Part shown: piece by piece, positions 49,812 to 59,864 of the stretch
How positions within the stretch are numbered: position 1 is the first letter of the stretch
Layout: every line of letters begins with the position of its first letter
Source of the DNA: Anodontia alba
Taxonomy: Eukaryota > Mollusca > Bivalvia > Lucinida > Lucinidae
Direction of reading: 5' to 3'
DNA: 64,000 nucleotides
Assembly: GCA_964016985.1 (NCBI GenBank)
Contig: OZ024834.1
Span: 82,103,211-82,167,210 of the forward strand
Position numbers and translations under genes: made by a program
Notes under the pieces: model-generated
Database searches by the model: none
What the model saw: the letters and a program-made list of their open reading frames with translations, nothing else
What the model was told of the DNA's origin: nothing

Positions 49812-50530
49812 TTTGTTTTATGAATATAATATCTTTATAGATTTTAAAACACTTTTAATACAGTCTACATATTTTTAGGCATCCCAGCTGCTCCCGTCAG
49901 CATGGCCAGGGGCATTTGGTTTTTTGGCATTTGCAGATTAATATCATAGATTTTACAAATTTTAAACCGCTTCTATTATCTACATTTTTTTTATGTCCCC
50001 ACCTCTCCACACCCCTCCCTACTCCTGCATAGCCATAAAGTTTAGGTTGTGCAAATGTGCATACATGAAAGTGTGTGCATGTGAAGCTGTTCAACTCAGA
50101 TTGTAAACAGGAGTCTTTATTTTTTTTTTTAGTTTTTTTGAAATTTTTTAGCATTGAACATCTTTATAAACTTTTGATTTAAGTGAAAAATGTGCCTGTA
50201 TGAAAGTTTATCAGGAGAAAGAGCAACAATTTCTCAGAAAGGTTTTAGTCTTCTGCTGTGTCTGAGTGGTAATCCGATGAGAACTTTAGCAAATCCCATT
50301 TAATCTGAAAATATTAGTTTCTGTAAGTCCCCACCTGGACAGACTGCAGCAGCAGTTTGCCATCTGCTCGATGCAGCATTGTTAAGGTAAACTATGCCAT
50401 CATTTAAAATATATACATGTATACATGTGTTCTGCGCAAGGAAAATAAAGTATAAAAACAATTATCATATAATTATCTGCTTTTGTTTTGATAAGCATTA
50501 AACCAAACCCTGTCTGAAATAATGGGGGAG
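49812..50530. other. GEN1 3'UTR candidate and flank
   Basis: Plain AT-rich sequence with the polyadenylation hexamer at 50444; no other gene. Confidence 0.5.
50444..50449 (+). promoter_or_regulatory. candidate polyadenylation signal for GEN1
   Basis: AATAAA about 630 bp after the GEN1 stop codon, in otherwise plain AT-rich sequence. It is the first canonical hexamer I found downstream; use is not demonstrated. Confidence 0.35.
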
Positions 50531-50534
50531 TCTG

Positions 50535-50640
50535 GTCTGTGTCTTAACCCTTGTCAGGCTGAATAAATTAAGATGCCACACCCACTTCTAATTGACAGCC
50601 AATCAGTTTACTTTATCCAGGTTGTTGATACAAATTTATA
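50535..50640. repeat. half of a CCCTTGTC-type MITE
   Basis: TTAACCCTTGTCAGGCTGAA, TAAATTAAGATGCCACACCC, CAGCCAATCAGTTTACTTTA, TCCAGGTTGTTGATAC: the right half (inverted) of the family at 53494. Confidence 0.7.
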
Positions 50641-50944
50641 ATTCAAAGCTACAGAAATTTGAAAATTAATTCTACAAGGAGCAATTAGCAGTCATTCTGA
50701 ATTTTTTTCATCAGGTACATATTTTTCATGAACCCAATATTTGAAGTGATATTTGTGAAAATGTTTTATAAGGATAAAAAAAAAAAAACTGACTTAAGTT
50801 TCTTAACCTTATGCAAGACTGGACATTTTTTTCTGTGGACAGAAATTATGATGTTATTATGGAATTAGGAAAGTTTTAGTCACTTTTAGAACCAGCTTGT
50901 ACTTGTTAACAGGCGTTTAGTTTCAGTATCACAATGAGCAACAT

Positions 50945-51260
50945 TGTCAGAAAAATACCTTTGGACATGTATCCACAGCGAAGATTCAGATTAGCCTGCA
51001 CATTCACGTAATCTGATCAGTTTCTTCACTGGGTGCATTTTGGATGGCTAAGGATGCAAAGTTCCTTCATGTGGATAAACCTTGGAAGAAAAAATCAGCA
51101 CAACTCAAGAAATTTTACTGCAAACTAGTTTCGGAATTTAATCCTTCTTCAGTGCACAAAATGGCTGAATGTTACTAGGAAATGTTTATGACGTTACTAT
51201 GTAGCAAACACTGATCAGACTGTGCTAATGTACAGGCTGATTGGAATTTCATTGGGCAGA
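50945..51260. repeat. CTGATC-type inverted arms
   Basis: AGATTCAGATTAGCCTGCAC...ATCTGATCAGTTTCTTCACT and, about 190 bp on, ACTGATCAGACTGTGC...GTACAGGCTGATTGG. Similar text occurs at 29860-30010. Confidence 0.55.
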
Positions 51261-51300
51261 AGGTATGTTGTCTCACATTGGGGCGCAGTTATTCTCAGTA

Positions 51301-51658
51301 CAGTAAAACCTCTATGACTCAAACACTGATGGCTCACTTACCTTGGATGATTCGAACTTGTTTTTGAGTCCCTATGAAATTCTTCCGATAGCTCAAGGAA
51401 ACAAATATTAGGGAGATTCTCTTACTTTATCAAGAAATTTTATGTTGTGTACTCATTTAAATTGCCCCATTGAGGCAATTCTAATGAGTACACTCAATAT
51501 ACCTTTATTTTATAAAATATAAAAAAAAAGACTTCCTTAAATTGTCACCATTTGCTTCCTGACCTGGTACCATGATTAACTCTCAATTGCTTGTACTACC
51601 TATGTCTCAAATAAATTGCCATGGTCCCAAAGATGTTTGAGCCATTGAGGTTTTACAG
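51301..51658. mobile_element. pogo/Tigger-like MITE with nested stem palindrome, second copy
   Basis: TA|CAGTAAAACCTCTATGACTC at the left and GCCATTGAGGTTTTACAG|TA at the right. Nested palindrome ACTCATTTAAATTGCCCCAT...AATTCTAATGAGTAC at 51428-51525. Confidence 0.8.
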
Positions 51659-51882
51659 TATATATTATGCATACTAATTACTATGATGATTGACGAGGAA
51701 TCAATAAACTTTCTGGAGGCCGTAACTCTCTCAAAATTGTTTTGTTGCCCCATCTAAAAATGGGTTTTCTTTTTAGCGTAGACCCCAGTTCAGAAGGCCC
51801 TGGTGTGCAGTAGTGTAAATAGGAATGCAAAATTTGCCTCGCAAAAATGCTAGAAAATGTACCATGCAATCAGTCCCCTTAA

Positions 51883-52570
51883 AGGCTCCATATTCCTCAA
51901 AAATAGACATTTTATTATCCAAGAAATATTTAATAAATTTGCCGGCCTCGGTGGCTCAGTTGGCTGCACCGTCCGACTGGAGACCAGGAGGTTGCGGGTT
52001 CAATCCCCGCCGAGGTCGGCAACATTCTTTCGTGGAGATTGATCATGAAATATTTTCTATGTCATTCTCTCCCTTCCGCTGATTCAAGAAGGGCAGTTGT
52101 CAGTTTCTGGTGAAAGAATGTGCACAATACTGGTTTAACCACTTAGAGGACTAAGCCTGCCCAGTAAATGTGTGGTTAGGTAAACTGACTGCGCTCGACA
52201 TGACCCATTGGGTTGCCTGGGCCGTAAAACCTCAACACAAACAAATTTAATAAATTGATATATGGTATTAATACAAGTATAAAATGTGGCACCTGACAGC
52301 CTGTAAAATTTCAGTTAGTCTCTTGTTCTTGAAATGAAATGATTTTTTATGGTAGCCCTGAATTAATATTGCCAACATTAATTCAGAGATATAAAAAATC
52401 ATTTCATTTTTGATCCAGTTCAAAAACGAGAGACTAACTGAAATTTTATAGAAATTTTACTGGTTGTCAGATGCCACATTTTATGATGGTATTACAAATG
52501 TAATACTATATATCAATTTATTAAACCTTTCTCAGAAAAAAAATGTCTATTTTTGAGATATATTGAGCCT
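51883..52570. mobile_element. TTAA-flanked palindromic MITE, copy 3, split by a SINE
   Basis: TTAA at 51879-51882 and 52571-52574. Same arms as 44993-45349; SINE-1 (51940-52244) sits in the left arm. Confidence 0.9.
51940..52244 (+). mobile_element. tRNA-derived SINE-1, complete, 11-bp duplication
   Basis: GCCGGCCTCGGTGGCTCAGT, B-box GGGTTCAATCCC, tail CCTCAACACAAACAAA. Flanked by TTTAATAAATT at 51929-51939 and 52245-52255. Confidence 0.95.
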
Positions 52571-52734
52571 TTAATTTGTTTGAACTGTAATGTGAGAAAA
52601 TATACCTTTGGTCATGTGCACCCTGTGAAGACTTGGATCAGCCTGTGCATCCAAGCAGTCTGATGAGTCTTTGCAGTGCTCGGTTTGGATTGGAAAAAAA
52701 TCCAATGTTGAACAGCAAAAGTCTGATTGGCTGC

Positions 52735-52835
52735 ACACGTGTTCACTTCTACTATCTTTTTTCTCCCTTTCTCTGGGAGACAACACAAAATGACCCTCAA
52801 GGGTTGATGTGTTGTTAAACCTCAACACAGTCAAT
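52735..52835 (+). mobile_element. 3' end of the third ACAAACAAA-family element
   Basis: CTCCCTTTCTCTGGGAGACA, AAATGACCCTCAAGGGTTGA, GTTGTTAAACCTCAACACAG. 5'-truncated. Confidence 0.7.
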
Positions 52836-52939
52836 CTTCACTCTGTCTGCATGCCGAAATTTAAATTTCCTCACTTTATGAAATCATTTTATGTTATCTC
52901 ATTGTTCAAATTTTGTTGAACTGTATTTGGTGGTCTTGG

Positions 52940-53285
52940 GCATATGCAAAGAATCAAGGCCGAGTTCAGCCTTTGCATGAGAAGGCTGATCAGGGCCTTT
53001 GTTATTAATCCATACATTTAGTGGATTTGTCAGCAAACAGCAAAGACTTCCTGGACTGCTCCAATGTGCAGGATGATCTGAGACTTCATTATTCTTGTGC
53101 TGAAAGATTCCTTAAATTAGATCCAATACTTATGAATACTCAACCATTTTCACAAAAGCAGATAATTTTTGCAGATGTGAAGTTGCCTACCCAGTATTTG
53201 AAACCTTTCAGCCTTTTTGGGGCTGCTCTTAAAGGGAAGAATTGGGAGCAAATTCTTTCCTTTAAGAGTAGCACCAAATAAGAAG
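52940..53285. other. CTGATC-type repeat and unassigned open stretch
   Basis: 52950-53012 is a CTGATCAGGGCCTTTG variant. 53021-53281 is open in one frame (86 codons) but its end coincides with the GCAAATTCTTTCC motif shared with 26300 and 61740, so it is more likely repeat than gene. Confidence 0.4.
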
Positions 53286-53493
53286 GAAGGCAAATATTAC
53301 TATGTCAGAATTATTTCTCTTGGGGGATAGCTGATTAGAAGTACTACAAATTTATTGTAACCTATGAAATAGGTCCCCTAAACATGCTATAGATTCATAT
53401 ACTGTCATAAAAATGTTTTGCATCTCATTTATAAATTTAGATATCTTGGTAACAAACACGAAATATTGGACAATTGTTTTGTTTGTAATTACT

Positions 53494-53694
53494 TTAACCC
53501 TTGTCCTGCTGAACCCGGATATGCCCTGTCTTTGCAAACAGTGTAGATCCAGATCAGTTGAAGAAGCCAACTGATCTGGATCTGCACTGTTTGCCATTAA
53601 GTATATGAATTTATATCGACAATCTGGATCAAGTAGTCTGATTGGCTTAAAATTAGGTGTGGCATCTTAATTTATTCAGCAGGACAAGGGTTAA
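53494..53694. mobile_element. TTAA-flanked MITE, CCCTTGTCCTGCTGAA type, intact copy 2
   Basis: Perfect ends TTAA|CCCTTGTCCTGCTGAA and TTCAGCAGGACAAGGG|TTAA. Core palindrome 53533-53595: GCAAACAGTGTAGATCCAG, ATCAGTTG AAGAAGCCAACTGA, TCTGCACTGTTTGC. Confidence 0.9.
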
Positions 53695-53901
53695 ATTCAT
53701 CTCACAAATCCACCAAGAATTTGGGATTAAACAGACATGGATATTCAGTCAGTGAATACTTGAATGGAAGCACCCTATAAAACAATAGTTCACAAACGCA
53801 TGGTTAAAACTCATACCATCAAAAGGCAAGGGATTGCTCATCAAAAGTGGACTGACAACTGTTACAATATTTTGTTTATTTGGCTCGTTTCAAATCTCAA
53901 T

Positions 53902-54100
53902 GCTTAGCACTCAGGATAAAATTTTCAACAGATGACATCTTGAAATATTTTTTCAATATTTTCCAGAACAGGATTTGACAATTGGCAAGGAGACAATTTG
54001 CATGAAATGTCAAATCCTGTTTTCTGGGAAAATTAATAATTATAAAAAAAAAAATCATCATTTTCTTGTCTGCTGAACATGGCCAGATAGTGGTTAAGGT
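53902..54100. mobile_element. TTGCATGAAATGTCAAA palindromic MITE, copy 3
   Basis: GCTTAGCACTCAGGATAAAA, TTTTCCAGAACAGGATTTGA, GGAGACAATTTGCATGAAAT, CCTGTTTTCTGGGAAAAT, ending GTGGTTAAGGTTAA. Confidence 0.75.
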
Positions 54101-54104
54101 TAAA

Positions 54105-54665
54105 AGATAATCAGTTACTAAATTTCAAGTTATTCAAATTGAAGATGTTATATAAAGATAACTACTGGACCAATTGTCACATTTTTTTTTTTTTTCAAAT
54201 AAAAAAAAAAAAAAAAATCTTATTTTCAAGAGGTATTGTCTTAACAACACAAGATTTTTTGTAAGTACCGATATTTCAAGCCTTTGTGCAGACAGGCTAA
54301 GCTGCCTGGTAACAACTGATTATTGTAGAACATTCTGTAACACTTTATTTACCTTTGGCTCAAACTGATCGAGTAACTGCTGATTGGCTGAAAAAGTCCA
54401 AACATCATTACCATCATCTATCTGGGGTCAAAGAAATTACAAGAGAGTTTTGTTCATATTTTATTTGTTCATTTAGCAGTTTGTTCACACACATGTAAAC
54501 CCACCAAAAGAAGTGGCATGAATACATACATAAATTCGTTATCAAACAATATTACAACTAGAGCCCATTAAAAAAAAATCCACCTTATGAAACAGACACA
54601 CACAGACCCACAACAGCCTATATATCTGCAGTCTGATGTGCGCAGTCTGGTCACTAACATACAAT
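54105..54665. other. unassigned downstream sequence
   Basis: Poly-T/poly-A at 54182-54217; no gene recognised. Confidence 0.45.
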
Positions 54666-54672
54666 GAATGTT

Positions 54673-54899
54673 TTAACCCATTGTAGTTGGGAGACCCGTA
54701 AAAGGGTAATTGGCAAACAGTGCAGACCCAGATCAGACGTCGCAGAATGCGGCGTCTGATCAGGGTCTCCACCGTTTGCATATAGTTTAGCCATTTTTCT
54801 CTAGGAATATCTAAATCTCATAGCCTGACCTACCTAAAATTGAGTTGGACTCTTCAAATATATAGTTTGGAAAAGTCTGTTCAGTTTACAAGGGGTTAA
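54673..54899. mobile_element. TTAA-flanked MITE, CCCATTGTAG type, intact copy
   Basis: TTAA|CCCATTGTAGTTGGGA ... TACAAGGGG|TTAA. Core 54714-54780: GCAAACAGTGCAGACCCAG, ATCAGACGTCGCAGAATGCG, GCGTCTGATCAGGGTCTCCA. A clean reference for the split copies at 15657 and 32889. Confidence 0.85.
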
Positions 54900-55129
54900 A
54901 AATTTGAACCATAGAATCTTTGAATCAAACAAAGAAAAAACAAACAAGCATTCTTTGAGGAAAGTATCAGCCAACAATCTTGCAAAGGGAAATAGTTAAA
55001 TTTCCTCCCTTTCCAAAACTTGTTACATTCTTTGGAAGATACAAAACTGGTTGTTGTAGAGGGGTGGCTGTTGTGAAGGGGTCCTCTATGTAGTAAAAAA
55101 GCGCTCTGAGAAATCAGAAAAAGTGGCTG

Positions 55130-55419
55130 TTTGTTTGTGTTGAGGTTTAATGGCCCAGTCAACCCTTTGGGCTCATGTCAAGTGCCGTCAGTTTACTTAA
55201 CCACACGTTTATTGGGCAGGCAGTCCTCTAAGTGGTTCACCAGTACTGTGCACATTCTTTCCCCAGAAACTGACAACTGCTCTTCTTGAATCAGTGGAAG
55301 GGAGATGACCGTAGAAAACATTTCATGATCAATCTCCGTGAAAGAATGTTGTTGGGTTCAAACATGCAACCTCCTGATCACAAGTTGGACGTGCATACAT
55401 AAGAGCCACCGCCGGCTTG
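55130..55419 (-). mobile_element. tRNA-derived SINE-1, minus strand, 11-bp duplication
   Basis: Tail TTTGTTTGTGTTGAGGTTT at the left, head AAGAGCCACCGCCGGC at the right. AAAAGTGGCTG at 55119-55129 and 55420-55430. The B-box region is GGGTTCAAACATGCAACC inverted and diverged. Confidence 0.95.
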
Positions 55420-55539
55420 AAAAGTGGCTGTTATAAGGAAGTGTCTGTTGTTCAGAGTGATCTTTTGTTGAGATTCCAATGTAATGCCCTTTGCTTAATA
55501 TTTACCACTCTCTGGCAAAGTCATAGGACAACAAATTGA

Positions 55540-55672
55540 TAGTTTTTTTCTTATTTTTCCCAGAAAATAGGCTTTGACATTTCATGCAAATGAAATGTCA
55601 AAGCCTATTTTCTGGCAAAAATATTTCAAAAAGTCATCTGCTGAAATTTTTACCCAGAGTGATAAGTGTTAA
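55540..55672. mobile_element. TTGCATGAAATGTCAAA palindromic MITE, copy 4
   Basis: TTTTCCCAGAAAATAGGCTT, TTTCATGCAAATGAAATGTC, CTATTTTCTGGCAAAAATA. Compact version with a short central palindrome. Confidence 0.75.
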
Positions 55673-55785
55673 CTGTAGAGGACAGATAAAAAATTCAGGT
55701 CAATATTAATTTTCTGTTTGAAATTTTAGAACATCTACATAGCTAGAGATCAAGCCCTTTTTTCCTCTGAAAATTACTGATGAAG

Positions 55786-55786
<1 letters not shown>

Positions 55787-55831
<45 letters not shown>

Positions 55832-55853
55832 TATATATATATATATATATATA
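55787..55853. repeat. (TA)n microsatellite
   Basis: Two TA tracts of about 40 and 20 bp joined by ATATCTTATATA. Confidence 0.95.
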
Positions 55854-55859
55854 AAACAA

Positions 55860-56305
55860 TGAAAAAAAACAAAACAACATACACAGTAAAGTAGAGACCT
55901 TGAAGTTCTTATGAACAATAGCCAATCAGATTGCCTATAAAGACAGATCTGGGTCTGTCATGGCCTGATATCACAAGGTAATTTTATAAATTTGAAAGTT
56001 TCACAGGTTAGCTTTCTAATTTCAATGAATACCTGCTACACTACAAACGAAGCTGATGTTTGGATGAGACAATCAACCAAACTGTGAAGAATATGGTGAG
56101 AAAATGTAACAAGTGTTCTGAGCAATTATTGTACAAATGCATGGATGCATCAAATTCCTGTATGAATCATGAGAAAATTTATGAAATCTAGAAAGGGCAA
56201 GGGCCTTCGCTGTTTGTATACTCAGTTCATTCAATTTAAGACGAATGGATATAAATGAAAGATTTTGCAAAGGGAGAGAACTTTTGCAGACAGAAAATTG
56301 CCTCC
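55860..56305. other. unassigned sequence
   Basis: No repeat or coding signal recognised. Confidence 0.45.
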
Positions 56306-56311
56306 CTTGTA

Positions 56312-58101
56312 CACTACAACCTCTATAACATGGTTCATTATAACACGGTTTTGGATATAACACGGTTCAAAGATGGATCCCAACAAGACCTGTCGCCAGA
56401 CAGGATAGCTCACCTGATATATTGCACATTTTGTTTCTGGAAAATACTAAGTCCGTGACCTTGATTTTGACATGACCTGGGTGTGTGTGTGAGGGGGGAG
56501 GGGGAGGGTGCAGTATCTGTCTTTACACCAAATAGGAACTAAATCCATCATGTAGTTTAGATGTAATGAGATCCTAAAAAACTTTGGCTTAAAATTTTAA
56601 CATCAAAATTCTAAGTCTGTGACCTTGACATGACCTAGGGTGGTGGGGATTGGTACTGCGTAAAAATCTGGACCAATATGTATCATCATACAAAAGATGA
56701 ATCAAATCTGTGATAAGGTTAGGATTTAATGACGTCTTAAAAACTTTAACGAAAACTTTAACATTTAAATTCTAAGTCTGTGACATCGACCTCAAGGTCA
56801 TTGTCATGAGTGCTGATGAAAACGTTTGACCAGTATCTATCATGATACCAAATAGGAACTAAATCCATCATTTAGTTTAGTAGTAATGAGATCCTAAAAA
56901 CTTTGACGTAAAATTTTAACATGAAAACACTAAGTCTGTGACCTTGACCTTGAGCTAAGGTGGTGGGGACGGTACTGCACAAAATTTTGGACTACTATGT
57001 ATCATCATACCAAAGATGAATCAAATCGGTGATAAGGTTAGGAAATAATGAGGTCTTAAAAACTTTAACATTTAAATTATAAGTCTGTGACCTCAACCTC
57101 AAGGTCACGGTTATGAGTGCTGATGGTGCTGATGAAAACTTCTGACCAGTTTCTATCATGATACCTAATAGGAACTAAATCCATCATTTAGTTTAGTAGT
57201 AATGAGATCCTAAAAACTTTGACGTAAAATTTTTACATGAAAACTCTAAGTCTGTGACCTTGACCTAAGTTGGCGGGGATGGTACTGCGCAAAATTTTGG
57301 ACTACTATATATCATCATATCAAAGATGAATTAAATCGGTGATAAGGTTAGGAAATAATGAGGTCTTAAAAACTTTAATGACAACTTTAACATATATATT
57401 CTAAGTCTGTGACCTTGACCTTGACATGACCTAGAGTGGTGGGTATGGTATTGCGCAAAATTTTGGACCAATATGTATCATCATACCAAAGATGAATCAA
57501 ATCGGTGATAAGGTTAGGAAATAATGAGGTCTTAAAACTTTAACGAAAACTTTAACATTTAAATTCTAAGTCTGTGACCTCGACATCAAGGTCACGGTCA
57601 TGACTGCTGATGGTGCTGATAAACTTTTGACCAGTGTCTATCATAATACCAAATAGGAACAAAATCCATCATTTAGTGCAGAAGTAATGAGATTATAAAA
57701 ACTTAGACATAAAATTTTTAACATGAAAATTCTAAGTCTGTGACCTTGACCCTGACATGACCTAGAGTAGTGGGGATGGTACTGCACAAAATTTTGGACC
57801 AATATGTATCCCCATACCAAAGATGAATCAAATCTGTGATAAGGTTAGGAAATAATGAGGTCTTAAAAACTTTAACAAAAACTTTAACATTTGTGGACGC
57901 CGACGCCAACGCCGACGCCGGGGGTAGTACAATAGCTCTTCCTGAACGTTGTTCAGGCGAGCTAATAAAAATGTATAGATTATCATAAATGGTCATTTTT
58001 CAATATAATCTATACATTTTTGTTTTGACATAACATGGTTGTTTAACTAACACGGTTTATGCTATGGACCCCAACAATAGTGTTATAAAGAGGTTGTGGT
58101 C
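56312..58101. mobile_element. pogo/Tigger-like element (CAACCTCTATAAC ends) carrying a HINE
   Basis: TA|CACTACAACCTCTATAACA at the left; TGTTATAAAGAGGTTGTGGTC|TA at the right. Family of 35719-35938, here enlarged by the HINE at 56382-57967 inserted in its left half. Confidence 0.75.
56382..57967 (-). mobile_element. HINE-like element, minus strand, units of about 370 bp
   Basis: Read on the minus strand it starts TTAGCTCGCCTGAACAACGT with a hairpin, then a GGCGTCGGCGTTGGCG tract, then about four units with GTCACAGACTTAGAATTT and CCTAACCTTATCACCGATTT. It ends GGTGAGCTATCCTGTCTGG, hairpin CCTGTC-TGGC-GACAGG, then TCTTGTT. Same terminus as 22926 and 34733. Confidence 0.8.
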
Positions 58102-58189
58102 TATTTGAAACCGTTCGAAAATGGGAGCTACTCTTTAAGGAAAGACAATACTACTAAGAGCCACAGAACAAGCACAATACTCTGATATC

Positions 58190-58395
58190 AAACTGTACTT
58201 ACCTTAAATATTTGGACACCTTAACTCATTAGCATACTTGTCCTAGATTTGAACAAGCCCATTTTACAACCTGTTTTCTACCCTTAAACACTGCTAGGTG
58301 AGTGGCAAACAGTGTAGACCCTGATCAGATGCCACAATCTGGGGCTTCTGATCTGGGTCTATATGTTTGCTCCGGCCTGCCTGTCCAAATATTTA
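58190..58395. mobile_element. TA-type core-palindrome MITE, copy
   Basis: TTGGACACCTTAACTCATTA, TTGTCCTAGATTTGAACAAG, CTGCTAGGTGAGTGGCAAAC, then the core and CTGTCCAAATATTTACAGTA. Left end slightly truncated. Confidence 0.75.
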
Positions 58396-58404
58396 CAGTA
58401 ATAA

Positions 58405-58757
58405 TTCTAAGTATTGGGACAGACAGCAAACAGTGTAGACCCAGATCAGACGCTGCAAAATGTGGCGTCTGATCAGGTCTACGCTGTCTGCTACTCATCC
58501 AGTATTTTTGTTTTTGATGAGGTTTTATGCCCCCATCAACCCATTGGGACTGCGGTTAGTTTACCTAACCACACTTTTACTGGGCAGGCTTTGTCCTCTA
58601 AGCTGTTAACCAGTATTGTGCACATTCTTTCGCCAGAAACTGACAACTGCCCTTCAGAAATCAGCGGAAGGGAGAGAATGAAATGTTATGGACTTCTTGA
58701 AATGTTAGGACAACTATGGTAAGGAGTTAAGGTGTCCCAATATTTAGGGTTAATATG
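58405..58757. mobile_element. TA-type core MITE, inverted orientation, split by SINE-1 fragment
   Basis: AAGTATTGGGACAGACAGCA, core CAGATCAGACGCTGCAAAAT, GTCTGCTACTCATCCAGTAT, then a SINE-1 fragment at 58511-58680 (minus, lacking the tRNA head), then AAGGAGTTAAGGTGTCCCAA and TTAGGGTTAATATGGTA. Confidence 0.75.
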
Positions 58758-59011
58758 GTAAAGAGTAGATATGAGTATTTGCAGCTTTGTGTAACACAGG
58801 TGTAAATGATTAAGTATATTTATGCAGTAAGTCAAAGTGGTTTTGAAATGGCAGAAATGTCTTGAATACATTCTATTGCATAGTGATCCCTGGTCAATAA
58901 ATACACCTTGATAAATAAATAAATGAAATATACATACAAGGTTGACATCAAGAATTAGCAGCAGCACTTGCATATTTTAAAATAAATAACCTACTGAGCC
59001 AGTCTACTTTT

Positions 59012-59215
59012 AACGTTCAGCACTCGGGTAAAAATTTCCACAGACAACATTTTAACATTTTTTATCCTTTTTTTTTCAAGGAAATAGGCATTGATATTTC
59101 ATGCAAATTGTCTCCTGAGACAATTTGCATGAAATTTCTAAGCCTATTTTCTTTGAAAAATATTATCTAAATATATTATCTTCTTGTCTGCTGAATATGC
59201 CCAGAGAGTGGTAAA
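59012..59215. mobile_element. TTGCATGAAATGTCAAA palindromic MITE, copy 5
   Basis: TTAACGTTCAGCACTCGGGT, ATGCAAATTGTCTCCTGAGA, CAATTTGCATGAAATTTC and ending AGAGAGTGGTAAAGG. Confidence 0.8.
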
Positions 59216-59219
59216 GGTT

Positions 59220-59660
59220 CAGTTTGTTCAATTTAGGTATCTAAATCAATTTTACAGTGGCATCTGATGCTTCTAACATTTCAATTTAATCTAAAACTGT
59301 AAAACACCATTAAACCAATACCCCAAAACATCATGGACTCTCATCTATTCAAAACTGTTAATCTACTAACAAAAAAAAAAAAAAAATACAAAGAAAACAA
59401 ACAATCAACCAAAAAAACTCATCTGTCTAAAGATTTTCAGTGAGTTTGTTGGACATGTTTACAAACTGCACTGCAGACATTGATTTCCAGTGGATTTTTT
59501 GCCAGTCCAGTGATCAAATGATCCGAGTTGGGTCATGGGAAATCCAATGCAGTACCATGTGTAAAAGCAAAGTCTTGAATAAACCTGCAAGCCTGCACTG
59601 CCTGGTTCGTGCCTTTGCTAATTGCTCATTATGAATTCTCTTGATACGGTAGTTTTTCTG
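59220..59660. other. unassigned sequence
   Basis: Includes a poly-A tract at 59371-59386 and a 64-codon open stretch with no family resemblance. Confidence 0.4.
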
Positions 59661-59666
59661 CTATTT

Positions 59667-59860
59667 TTTACCCTTATCATGCTGAATAAATTAAGATGCC
59701 AAGCCCACTTCTAATTTCCAGCCAATCAGATTACTTGATCCGGGTTTTTGATAGAAATTCAAATATTTAATGACAAACAGTGCAGATCCAGATCAGTTGG
59801 CTTCTGAAGAATACACTGTTTGCTAAGACAGGGCATGTCTTGTTCAGCAAGAGAAGGGTT
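59667..59860. mobile_element. TTAA-type MITE, CCCTTGTC family, copy 3 (inverted)
   Basis: ACCCTTATCATGCTGAATAA at the left and TTGTTCAGCAAGAGAAGGGTTAA at the right. Core CAAACAGTGCAGATCCAGAT...TACACTGTTTGC has lost most of its second arm. Confidence 0.75.
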
Positions 59861-59864
59861 AAAA

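Noticed and set aside
55706..55925. Reverse open frames rich in Tyr-Ile
   Set aside because: Translation of the (TA)n microsatellite.
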